A stretch of DNA of 64,000 nucleotides from Psoroptes ovis (Eukaryota > Arthropoda > Arachnida > Sarcoptiformes > Psoroptidae): NCBI GenBank assembly GCA_002943765.1, contig PQWQ01000024.1:560501-624500 (forward strand), written 5' to 3'. Made by a program: the position numbers and the translations under genes. Positions 42,287 through 53,301 of this stretch are shown here, piece by piece (within the stretch, counting starts at the first letter, position 1; each line of letters starts with the position of its first letter). Under the pieces are notes generated by a model. It saw only the letters and a list, made by a program, of their open reading frames with translations, searched no databases and had not been told where the DNA came from.

Positions 42287-42366
42287 TTAGGTTGTCCCAT
42301 AAGTTTTTGCCGTTTTTCAGATTCGATTTCATTTGAAAAACGGCAAGAACTTATTGGACAACCTAA
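42287..42366. mobile_element. Mariner-type MITE, subfamily A
   Basis: 80 bp flanked by TA, TTAGGTTGTCCCATAAG to TTGGACAACCTAA. Confidence 0.9.
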
Positions 42367-43869
42367 TGTATATATCAACACAGACAAATTGAAATAAATT
42401 TTCATTTAATTGAATTTGAATTTGAATTCAATGTAAATTCAATGGAAATAATGAATTAAATTAAATTGAAAACAGTTTCAAATTGAATTCAAATTGAAAC
42501 AAATTATTTTCAAGTTAATAACACATATTTTCATTTTCCATAGAATATTCTTGGATGAATTCTTCCTTGAGTTCCATTGAATTCTTCCATTGAATTCCAA
42601 TGGAATTCATTAAGAGAATTCAATGGAATTCAATTCAAATTCATTAAATTTCGATTTGAATTCATTCTTCAATTCATTGAATGCAATGAATGGAATAATA
42701 ATTCAAATTCTTGATTTCATTCATTTATTTTTAAATGTGAGAATTTTGCATTGATTTCAAAAGTTCACTTTTGTTGAATTCATTCATTCAAAAGTTCAAA
42801 GAATTCATTGTAAAGTTCGTAGGATTGTTTGTGTATCGATGTGATTTATGACAGTGTTTGAATCGAGTGCACGAGGGTGTTCGGCCGTGCATGTTCTGTC
42901 TCTCAGTGTATTTCAATGTATTCATTCGAATATAATTTCGAGAAATTCAAAAGTTTGAAAAATTTTTTTTTCGCGGGCAAAACAACAATAAGAAAGCTTC
43001 AGAGCACCCATGAATTCCATGAATCCGTGAAAATGAAAATGATAAATTAATTGGTTCAATTAGCCGAATAAAGATGCGTGAACAATTCAGAAACATGGTG
43101 ATATACATGGGAAATGTATGGTTCGGGTAATTATGGAAATGGTTCGGTTAAGGTTGGGTTAATTATTGAAACAAAGATTTCAGTTCAGCAAAGATCCTGC
43201 CACCCGAAGCAAAGGTTCACAGGTTACCACCTTTACATGGTCGAAATTCAATCAGTTTTTCGGACAATCAAAGCTAATTGAAGACGGGTGGTAGAAAATA
43301 ATTAAAAATAATAAAAATAATTGGCTCAGATTGATATATCTGAGGCTGAAGATATATGATATTCATCGTATGAATGGTACATCAATGGTTTAACAATAAC
43401 CCTTGTTAATAATAAAAGAATGAAATTTGAGAATTAAAAAGTTAAAATTAATGCCGACAACTGCATCAATTAATGAATCTTTGCCATTTACCACCATCAT
43501 CACAAGTAATAGTCACCACCTATTCAACATGAGCCAAAGCCCAGTATACGATTTCGCCGATATTCCATGGGGTACCCGGCCAACATTTATCATCTTGTAT
43601 ATCTACGAATATATGCTCGGGCCCAAGTTCCCAAGAATATTTTCTCCAACAATTATTCTTCCTAAGAATTATTTCTTAAAGAAATAATAATAATAATCAC
43701 CATGGAACATGTGTGAAACATTCTGGAATTCTGTTAATTCAATTTTCCAATCAAGTCTATAGTTCTCTCTGTGTGTGTATCTCTATGTATGATAATTCAA
43801 TGTGAATGATTCAACCGAATCGCAAACATGAATCATTCATTTTTCCATTATATAATTTACATTAATGTA
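42367..43869. other. Intergenic, nothing supported
   Basis: Rich in GAATTC and AATTCA words, especially 42540-42800. A half-element-like string TTTTTCGGACAATC near 43257 could be an eroded MITE end. No gene. Confidence 0.45.
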
Positions 43870-43950
43870 TTGGGTTGTCCTCAAAGTTCTTGCCGTTTTT
43901 TAGATTTTTTTTTTATTCGAAAAACGGCAAGAACTTATTGGACAACCTAA
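43870..43950. mobile_element. Mariner-type MITE, subfamily A
   Basis: 81 bp flanked by TA, TTGGGTTGTCCTCAAAG to TTGGACAACCTAA, with long T-rich centre. Confidence 0.85.
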
Positions 43951-46609
43951 TATTTGGTACTTGTTTACTTGTTTGTTTTACTTAAAATTGTTCTTCGGCT
44001 TTGGCTTCGACTTTGGCTATGGCTACATAACCATTATCGTCATCATAATCATTAAAATCCATTATGAATTATACACGAATACGATTTACCCAATATTTAT
44101 TATTATTTATTTCATTTAAAATGTTTATTTAAACAACAAACAAACAACAACTAAGTAAATTAAATAATCAAATGAATCATGCAAAAGTACAGAAGAAAAT
44201 GTGTTGGCCAAAGATTATTTTTGGGCCAGAATCGCCGATGCCTCCATAATCTTTGAGACTTTCAAAGAATCTTCGGTGATTTAGGCATCTTAGGGGCTTT
44301 CAAGAGTCTTCGGCCAGAATCTCCGGTGCTTTGGCCAGAATCTTGGGCCCTAATCTTCGGTGATTCCTGGTTCTTCGGTGTTTTCAAAGAATCCTGAGCC
44401 AGAATCTTGCCAAATCTTCCAGAATTTCACCGAAATTACTCTTAAATTTTTTTTTTTCGCTTAAATTAAGTGTGAAAACATAATAAAACAAGAAAATAAA
44501 TACGAGTAATTTGATGGCAATTCCTTGTATTATTATTATTATTATTATCATAAGAATATTCTTCAAAATATTTGAAAAATATTTACACACACAGTATGGC
44601 TAGATATCATTAGCCAATAATCAACAACAAGAATGAACAATCAAAGAATCAAAGCTACAAGAATCAAAGCAATGAATGTCTTGGAAAATTCTTAAGAAAA
44701 TTTTCGACGAAGACGATAACGGAATTTAATTTGTCGTTTTGTTTTATTTTGCTGCGTTTCATTTCCATTTTACAAAATATTCATTTGATTCAAATGTACA
44801 ATCATCCCCATTCAAATCATTCATTCACCATTTGAATTCAAGCCATTTGAAATTCAAGCCATCATCATTCAAACACCATCAATTCACACCATTTATTTAC
44901 AAGCAAATTCAAACACAGCAGAAGCGATAACAGGGAAAAAAGCCGGATATCCTGGAATTCAAATCAAATCAAAAATTCAATTCCTTTGAATTATTTGTTT
45001 GAATTATTCATTCGGAATCCATTTGAATCTATTCGGAATCATTCTGCATGAATTCAAATGGGCAAAATATTCCAATACAATTAGATTCCTTTGCCTTTAC
45101 ATATTTGCTTTTAAGCAAAAAAAAAAAAAAAAAAAAAAATCAAATATTTTCTTCCGTATTCCTGTGTTATTTCTTAAATCAAAAATTTTTTTGATAAAAT
45201 ACACAGAGAGATAGAATTAGGTTAATTATATGGATGAATACCATTCATATAATGTGTTTGTGTGTGTGTGTTGATAATGCTAAAATATGTTGATATATCT
45301 TTAAGAATATTTATGAAGATATGAAGATATGAATGTACACATATGCGTGTGTGTGTTTGTCTTAAGAATATTCTGTGGAATGTCCGGAATCAATTATATT
45401 TAAAATACAAGTTAAATCAATTATCATTATTATTATTATTATCATCAGCCATTGCATAACATGCACTGCTTGTATCTATTTAATGTCATACAAATGGTAA
45501 AATTTAATGTTTAAATGTTCATGTGAACATTGAACTTTTATCATTTTCAAAGCGAACTTATCTTTAAATGATAATGATGATGTTTATAAACGAATATAAT
45601 AATAATGATAATTATAATTGAAAATATTCATTATTATTATCATTTACCATATTTGGCTATCATTACATTGAATTACATTACATTAATAATACACATTGTA
45701 TTGTTAATGTATTCATCATTAATTATGTATCACCACACACCATATCATCATCATTATCATTATTACTTTGATATTGTATGATGTCAAAGTCATTACAATT
45801 CCTTACAATTCCATACAATTATCATCATTATTATCTTTGAATCACCAAATTGAATTCATAAATCGAATGAATTCAAATTTTATTCCTTGATTCAATGTAT
45901 AAACTTTGGTCGATTCTTTGCTTTCAATGATTTTGCTTTGAATTCGGTTTAGATTCTTACATCGACCTTCAATTTTGAATCAAATCGATTCAAAAGCATT
46001 CTTTAAGAATTCTGAAACAAGAATTTGACAGGTTTTTTGAATTTTCAAATTCAATTTTTACGAATTTGAATGACTTATGACACATGACATATTTGAATAT
46101 TTGAAAACTGTTCAATTCAATTTGATTCAATTTCAATTAACCTTTTATTTGTTTATTCAAAAAAATTCTTGGTGAATTTTCCCATATAAAATACGACGAC
46201 AACAACAGCAACAATAATGGTGAAATATTGAAATATTGCCCCGAAGCAAATCAACACTGATATTGATGTCAATAAATTGATTATGAACCAATAAATGAAT
46301 GCATTATTTGTCTATTATTTTGACACCAAAAGTCAAGTTGTCAAAAAAATAAACAGAAAAATCAACAGAAAATCAATGAAAGTCAATAGAAAATCAATGG
46401 AAAATCGAATAATCGACAATAATTTCCATTGATTTTGTCAATTTTTCATTGATTTACCCTTAATTTTGTCATTGATTTTGTCATTGATTCATTCAGCTCA
46501 ATTTAACTGAATTTTTCCCCGATCATTTGACTTCAATGTAATGCATTTACATGTAATTTCAATGTAAATATTCCAAAAAAGAATAGACTTTGAATTTCAA
46601 CTGAAAGTA
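43951..46609. other. Gene-poor interval
   Basis: No supported gene. Block of TTCGGTGATT/GGCCAGAATC words at 44215-44415, an A tract of about 20 at 45119-45139 and TTA/ATT microsatellites near 45425, 45600 and 45770. Confidence 0.5.
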
Positions 46610-46689
46610 TTAGGTTGTCCCATAAGTTCTTGTCGTTTTTTAAATTTTTTTTCATTCGAAAAACGGCAAAAATTTATGGGACAACCTAA
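46610..46689. mobile_element. Mariner-type MITE, subfamily A
   Basis: 80 bp flanked by TA, TTAGGTTGTCCCATAAG to GGGACAACCTAA. Confidence 0.9.
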
Positions 46690-47785
46690 TATCACGGAAT
46701 ATCAAATATCGGAGATATTCACCCGTGAAATTCACAGTGAAAATCATTGGAAAACCATTGAAAAGACCCATGAAAAGACCCAAGAATTAACCACCGAAGA
46801 ATACAAGGCCCCTTAGCCTCATCGATAAATCATATGAGCTCAAAAAACGAGCCCGAACATAAAAGCAATCAATCTAATTATATTTTGATTCATTGATCTT
46901 GATCCAGGGTCCCCCGAAAATCGATTCTTCGACACGAATTTCTTTTATTTGGGCCCCAAGTTGACTACTTGGCTCTCTGATTTCCCGCATGCACGGAAGT
47001 CCATGGATGCGTGCAGTCCATGCCTTCGGTCCACCGATGAACACGCACACGGCCTCTGTGGCAGCGTAAACGTTTGTTTTTCTTTCTTTCATGGGCCTTT
47101 CTTGGGCCCTGAAAATACCCTGAAAATCCTTGTCGAACCATGAAAAAGACACGAAAATCAGTCGGAAAATCAGCCCCGAAAAATCAACGGTAATCATTTA
47201 CGATTAATTCATGCGAAAATATACATACAAGAGTGAATATAAATTGAATAAATCAATGAAAATTTCATTTTTTGTGAATTTTTTCGGCGACGGACTATCG
47301 GTCTTAGTTTTTTCAAAAATTCACCTCTCAGCTGCCACTGGTTATTCTATATCGGTTGAAAATGCCCGTCTCTGACACGGGCTGAGCAGGTTGAATGCCG
47401 AAATCTCAAACGTGACCATGACGGGCTGCACCGCAAAGCAGTCGTATGCAAATTTTTTGAAAATTTCCATAAAATTGGAAAAAATTTCTAAATGAATAAA
47501 TTTGTGCATGTTCATCACAGATATGCTGAAAAATGTAGCAATTTCGCTGCAATTTGCTTTAATGAAATTAAATATTCACACACACAGTCAATTATTGAAG
47601 GGTTGGGCTGATTTTTGGCCCGAAATTCGGTGGAATTTCGGCGGAATTCGCTGGAAATTCTCAAAATCAATGATCAAATGTTCAACTCGCCCGTATAACT
47701 CTTGGGGCCCGAATAATGATGATGAGGTTGAAACCATGGCCATTTTTCAAAAAAACAGCTGTCAAAATCAATGAATTTTTCCCGA
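46690..47785. other. Intergenic, nothing supported
   Basis: GC-richer patch near 46905-47110, with open frames on both strands but no recognisable protein, and another near 47330-47450 with a CCCGTCTCTGACACGGG hairpin. No gene supported. Confidence 0.45.
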
Positions 47786-47942
47786 TTAACCCTTAACACT
47801 CGAGGCATTTACAGCGCAAGCAAGCCAGCAGCTCGACTTCTTTTCACACACTCATGTAAAATGGTGACTGAGGGGCGCCTAACGAGTTGCCGCATTACAT
47901 CTTATGGTGAGTGATGCTCACCGCTCGAGTTTTAAGGGTTAA
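47786..47942 (+). mobile_element. piggyBac-type MITE, copy 4
   Basis: 157 bp, TTAA at both ends, CCCTTAACACTCGAGG at left and CTCGAGTTTTAAGGG at right. Confidence 0.85.
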
Positions 47943-49823
47943 TTCTTGTTCTTCTTCTTTGGAAGAAATGGTTGATTCACAGTGTAAATTCAGTATAATC
48001 AAAAACAAACATTCGAAGAGTTTGGGTGTTGGTTCTTGTTTGATACATTCGTAGTGTATTTGCTATGTAGGATCGTGACTAAATCATAATTTTTTCTAAA
48101 CGATTCTCGGAAATTATGAATCGAGTAAATAAACAAATGAAACTAAATGAACTCAATTTTTTAGTTACAATGAATTTTGCTACAATTAGTCGATTAATTG
48201 CGATTAAAATCACATTCGAATTTGAGCGAAATTCAAACAAAATTCGACAGAATTAAATTAAATGAATAAATAAATAAACATTGATTGCATCAATCATTAT
48301 TTCAGTTTGTTTGAATTGAAAATACATTGAAAATATAGTGAAATGAGTAAATTCTGTGCGAATTCTGTTGAATCTGCAGCGATAGATGAATCTTCAGAAT
48401 GATACGATCGTTTTAAGAATCTGAAATTAAATTGATTCAAATTTTTCAATTAAACTGAATTAAAATTCAATTTAATTGAATGTATCATTACCATCATCAT
48501 CAGAGATCATGATTACCATCATTGCGATCATCATGGATCATCAGAGATCATCATTACCATCATGGATCATCATAAATCATCAATCATCTGGTGTATTATC
48601 ATCGTCAAGAGACTCGTGTCATATGAATATCGGGTAAATCGATCTTAGAAGCCCTTAGAGAGAGGAATGATGCAATGAAGCGAATGATTTCGAGTAAATT
48701 CAAAGGGTAAACAAATATGAAGCCGATCATTCATTCATTTCCATAACCCTTTGAACAAGCCTTTCGAAAAATTCAAATTCTCAAATCACATCAATCAATC
48801 AATCTTGTACGATTCATTTGCATCATTTATTTACGTGAATTAATAATTAATTCACGGATCCAAAGGATTGAACTGTATGCATTCGACTTAGACTGTATAA
48901 TTCGAAAGGCTTTCGGATGCGAATCTTGGGCATTAAGAGCTCCGTATGTACCAATATGATCGGCATGAGGCCTGAATCTTAGGGATACATGTGGCGATAT
49001 TGAGTGCAGTACGGCACAATGATAAGCGATCGGGTATCATGGGTTATTTAAGGGTGAACATCGAGCTCAAGGATGGAGCCTTATTAGGTGGATGAAAGGG
49101 TTATGAAGGGCCTTAGAGAGAGGGTATTGCAAGGGTTTGGGCCAGAGCTTTGAGCCAGTGCATATGTTGATGTACACTGGTTATATATGGCTATTTATAT
49201 CTGAAAAACACATTTATGATGTTTGTTTATCTGGAAATTGGAAATTGAAATTAATTAATTTTCAATCAAAATCAAGAAAATAATTTAATTTTCTCTCTAT
49301 GTGTATGCATTTTCATTTCATTAATCCCCTTTTGATTATCAAGATTGTTTATTGCAATTTTCAATTAAATCAATTTTGATTTTCTGTGAATCATTGCATT
49401 AGTAATGAAAGGGTTAATAATAGTGACGTAGCAGCTCCTATGAGCCTGGAGATTTGAAATTTTTGAGCCCCGAAAGGCGCCATGTACACCCCAAAGACAC
49501 CAAATACACCCACCAACACACAAATACGCCTTTAAATTGATTTAATTGACTTGATTGATTTAATCATTGGTCATTCATCTGATCTATCTTTTTATTCTTA
49601 TCTTTGTTTAACCCTTCCATTTGTTCTTTATCAAACCCTCCTTAAAATTCAAGGCTATACATCGAACATCATAGCATCGTCAAGTAATTATGTCAATATT
49701 TATAATAATAAGAATAACTACAAGTCGATAGCCATCAAAATAAATGTGATATTATCATCATTATTATCCTTATCAATGATTAAATCCAATTGTATTAAAT
49801 CTAATCATACTAAATTAACTTAC
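47943..49823. other. 5' flank of the LRR gene, nothing else supported
   Basis: Contains imperfect tandem repeats of ATCATCAGAGATCATCATTACC type at 48485-48600. Otherwise unremarkable; expected to hold the promoter and 5' UTR of the LRR gene. Confidence 0.5.
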
Positions 49824-51794
49824 ATGTATTCATCATCATTGTTATTATTACCATCAAAATCATCGAAGATAATACCATTATTATCACTGATACTAATATC
49901 ATTGAATCACCTGATAACATTATCCACAGCTGTGACATTGAATTTGAATTCAAATTCAAACATCGATAATGATTTAATCAAATATAAATGTCCACCTGAT
50001 CATTGGATATCACCGTGTAAATGTCATCAAAATCAATTCATCATTTGTACAGATATCGATGGTGAATACAGTTTAAAAGATATTTTCGAAAAATTTAAAT
50101 CATTTAATGGTGATGATCAATTCAATGTCGATAATCAAAATAATCAAAATATTCGAAATTCGAATCCAAAACAACGACCCTTGTTCAATGAATTAACCCT
50201 GACCAATTATCGCTGGAACAAGCTCGATGACCGGCTATTTGAATCGATACGTTTCAAACGTATCCGAATGATCGATATGAAATCGTTGATGTTGATTCAT
50301 TCGACGGCATTCTTCGGAACACATATGGATGTACAATATTTGGAGATCAAAGGTAATTAGTAAAACCCTGGTATTTGCGAATAGTTCCAATGGTATTAGG
50401 TTGTCCGAAAAGTTCATTCGGCTTAATCAATAGTGTTGCACATGAAAATCGGCCAGAACTTTTCGGACAACCTCGATATTTTTGCATGCATTTTCAATTT
50501 CATTCGATGAAATCAATGATCATTAATCATTTGAGCCATTTGAATGATTCGAGATTTATGATTTATTGATTCATCTAAGAATTTCGACTGAAATTATTCA
50601 TTTCTAAATCATTTATTCCATCACCACCACCACCACCACCCTTACCATATCCACCACCCTTACCAATACCCCCACCACCTCAACCTATCCACCACCAATC
50701 CACCACCACCTACCACAGGCGAGAACAAACTCGGGCAAAAATATATTAATCAATTATTTGATGCATTAAGTTCATTGATAATGGCCCGAGAAATGTATTT
50801 GGAATTGAATCAACTCGATCTGATACCGAGTTATTCATTTCGTTTTATACAATTAAACACTGAAGAAAACTATGGTGAAGGTGATCATCAATCATCATTG
50901 TTCGATGATAATTCAATCAAACAACAACAAAGTAAAGGTCTAGACCCTATTGATAATGTAAATAATCAACAACAGCAACGATTACGACTCGAACGTCTAC
51001 ATATCCATTCGAATCAATTACAACAAATATCAAGTTATGCATTTTATGAGCTAAATTCGCTGCGATTCATACGAATTCGAACCAATCACCCTGAAGGGTT
51101 ACAACGTATATCGGCACATGCATTCGATATGCAGAAACCGCTAAGTCATACGTTGGTTATTGATCTTCAGTCAAATCAATTGCGGCTATCATCATTCGAG
51201 ATCGATAGTTTTGAACAAATAAATCGACAAACATTTGTTGATTTATCCGACAATAATCTTCGATCGATACCACGAGCGGTATTCGAGAAATTTCTACTCA
51301 TAAATCATCGAAATTCGTTGCGATTTGGCCGATCGAATCGATTGAAATGCGATAATTGTGCCATTCACTGGCTGTTGAAGGATCGCCATACGTTCATTCG
51401 GCAAATACATGATGCATTCTGTGTGCTCATTGATTCAAATAATTATGGTGATAACATCACCAATGATAATATAATCAACTTGTGGAATTTAGATGAACAA
51501 AAATTTCAAAAATGTATCGAAGATGAACAATATATACCACTGTTGTCGTATCGTAATCGAGCGAATTCGATACATTATGACCATAATTATTTAAATTATT
51601 ATAAAAATCCATTGAAAATAACAAATTCGATTATGAATATGATCAATATAATGAATATGAATAATGATTTGAAAATAAAATCAATTCAAAAACATTATTT
51701 AATATTAATTTTGATCAATTATTTTAATTATTATTTTCATATTCATTCAATGATATTCATATCATTCATTATACAAATGATTATATTATTATGA
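49824..51794 (+). CDS. Secreted leucine-rich-repeat protein (oplophorus-luciferin 2-monooxygenase non-catalytic-subunit type)
   Basis: Probable extracellular LRR protein. Two exons, 49824-50352 and 50719-51794, joined at GGTAATT/CACAG with matching phase, about 534 residues. I took the ATG at 49824 because it is followed by a hydrophobic stretch (IIPLLSLILISLNHLITL) suitable as a signal peptide; an ATG at 49776 is an alternative. The mature N-terminus has a Cys-rich cap, CPPDHWISPCKCHQNQFIIC, then LRRs with the N-x-L and I-x-x-x-A/S-F pattern, for example RLHIHSNQLQQISSYAF and FVDLSDNNLRSIPRAVF. A C-terminal cap starts CDNCAIHWLLKD. Arthropod proteins with this cap-LRR layout are usually named after the Oplophorus luciferase subunit, which says little about function. 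The last about 20 residues are hydrophobic and could be a GPI or membrane anchor. The intron holds a MITE and a CCACCA-rich run before the acceptor. Confidence 0.8.
50396..50476 (+). mobile_element. Mariner-type MITE, subfamily B, in LRR intron
   Basis: About 81 bp, TTAGGTTGTCCGAAAAG to CGGACAACCTCGA, beginning 43 bases after the donor site. Confidence 0.85.
50618..50715. repeat. CCACCA/CACC-rich run in LRR intron
   Basis: C- and A-rich simple sequence immediately before the acceptor of exon 2, replacing a normal T-rich tract. Confidence 0.7.
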
Positions 51795-51826
51795 TGAATT
51801 GAATTGATTAATTTATAATTTCAAAA

Positions 51827-51832
51827 AATAAA
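51827..51832 (+). terminator. Poly(A) signal of the LRR gene
   Basis: AATAAA 33 bases after the TGA stop of the LRR gene. Confidence 0.55.
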
Positions 51833-52759
51833 AAATTCAAATTATTGAAATCAAATGACTCAGGTTAATCATCATTATCATGATGATTGCTAATTAATGT
51901 TGAACTTGATCGATGTCAAGTCTCAAGTTTAATTGTGACAATTGTGATTTGGGTTGATGAGTAATATAAGACAATATAAGACAAATCTGTCAACATTAAG
52001 CCTTAACAGAACATAAATTATCGACCACAGAAATGTTTAATTTGAAATGTTTTATTTTTACCATTCAAAACATCGTAAAACAATACCAACTAAACAACAA
52101 GACATTCAAACACGATTAATGCATTTAACAATTTCGTTTTTAAAAAATTTCAAAAATTTAAAATATCAAGTACTTTGAACCATGTCAAACACGATTCAAA
52201 GTACTTATCGAAGCCATCAAACATTGAACCATTTAATGGATCAAATTTCATTCATTTCTAATTTACTTCGACACTGTTCAACGAATACTTCGCCATCTCC
52301 GAGATCCTGCGAGTGAATCCGAGCGATTCGATCATACGAAGTGCTGGCGATCGAACTCGGCGAAATGAAATTCGTCCAAACATTTGTCCGAAGACATTCG
52401 ATTGATTTTGATTCAAACATTGATTTCAAATAATCAAAATTTTGATTATTTGAAATTTGAAATCAATTCAACGATAGTATCGATTGTATTGGCCGAATGA
52501 GTAATCATTGATTGTTGAAAAAACTTGTTCCGAAAAATTCCAATTTGTAGTCCAAGAAATGGCCGATTTATGGATCGATGATCGAATTTGATTGATTATC
52601 GATTCGAATGATCGATAATTTCGTTTCTTTTGTTTCGAATGGTGGCCGATTCTGATGAATTCTTGATGTTCATCATTATCATCAATGATGGTGCACCACG
52701 AGAGAGCGATAGTTACACTGATTCAAGTTGTAACAATCAATGAACGAACATATCATATT
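51833..52759. other. Intergenic, nothing supported
   Basis: A stretch at about 52250-52400 is richer in G and C and open in both directions for 60 codons, but no family is recognisable; it could be a decayed exon. Confidence 0.45.
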
Positions 52760-52840
52760 ATAGGTTGTCCCATAAGTTCTTGCCGTTTTTTGAATTTTTT
52801 TTTCATTCAAAAAACGGCAAAAACTTATGGGACAGCCTAA
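52760..52840. mobile_element. Mariner-type MITE, subfamily A, with 10-bp flanking repeats
   Basis: 81 bp from ATAGGTTGTCCCATAAG to GGGACAGCCTAA. The string ATATCATATT stands directly on both sides (52750-52759 and 52840-52849), longer than the TA expected of mariner insertions. Confidence 0.85.
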
Positions 52841-53057
52841 TATCATATTGAATGTATCGATTATCATCATCGATATTTCGATTGTTTCTTTGATTGATTG
52901 ATCGAATTTAATTTTACTTTTTTTTTTTGTTTTTCGAAAATCGAGGATCGAATTTTTTTTGATCGATGATAATTGATTTGAATAAGTATTAAATGGCCAG
53001 ACCCTATCAAACACTACCGGAAAAAGTCCGGCCACAAATCTCTGATCGTTCGTCCAT

Positions 53058-53170
53058 GGAATGCCGGCTGTTTCGAATACACTATGACAAATAGGACGTA
53101 GTACTACGTCACCGGCTTTCAAAGATTTACCTTTAAAAAGACGTATTAATACGTCATCTGCCTACCAATG
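53058..53170. repeat. ACGT-palindrome element, copy 1
   Basis: GGAATGCCGGCTG at left, then perfect 16-bp palindromes GACGTAGTACTACGTC (53095-53110) and GACGTATTAATACGTC (53140-53155). The same order is found at 58140-58282. No coding capacity. Confidence 0.6.
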
Positions 53171-53234
53171 CTTGAATTCTTTCAAAATTTCAAAGGTCTA
53201 CGGGTAGGGTTATACAAAAGTGAGTAAATAAGGG

Positions 53235-53240
53235 TTTATT
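53235..53240 (-). terminator. Poly(A) signal of the OATP gene
   Basis: AATAAA on the minus strand, 62 bases after the stop codon at 53302. Confidence 0.5.
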
Positions 53241-53301
53241 GGTTGTTTTCATTTTAAATAAAACTTTAAATATTTTAAATAAATTCATTTTAAATCGAAT
53301 T

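Noticed and set aside
46874..47197. 107-codon minus-strand frame
   Set aside because: No recognisable protein features, and a comparable frame is open on the other strand.
52241..52429. Possible decayed exon in a GC-richer stretch
   Set aside because: Open in both directions but short, and without a recognisable family.
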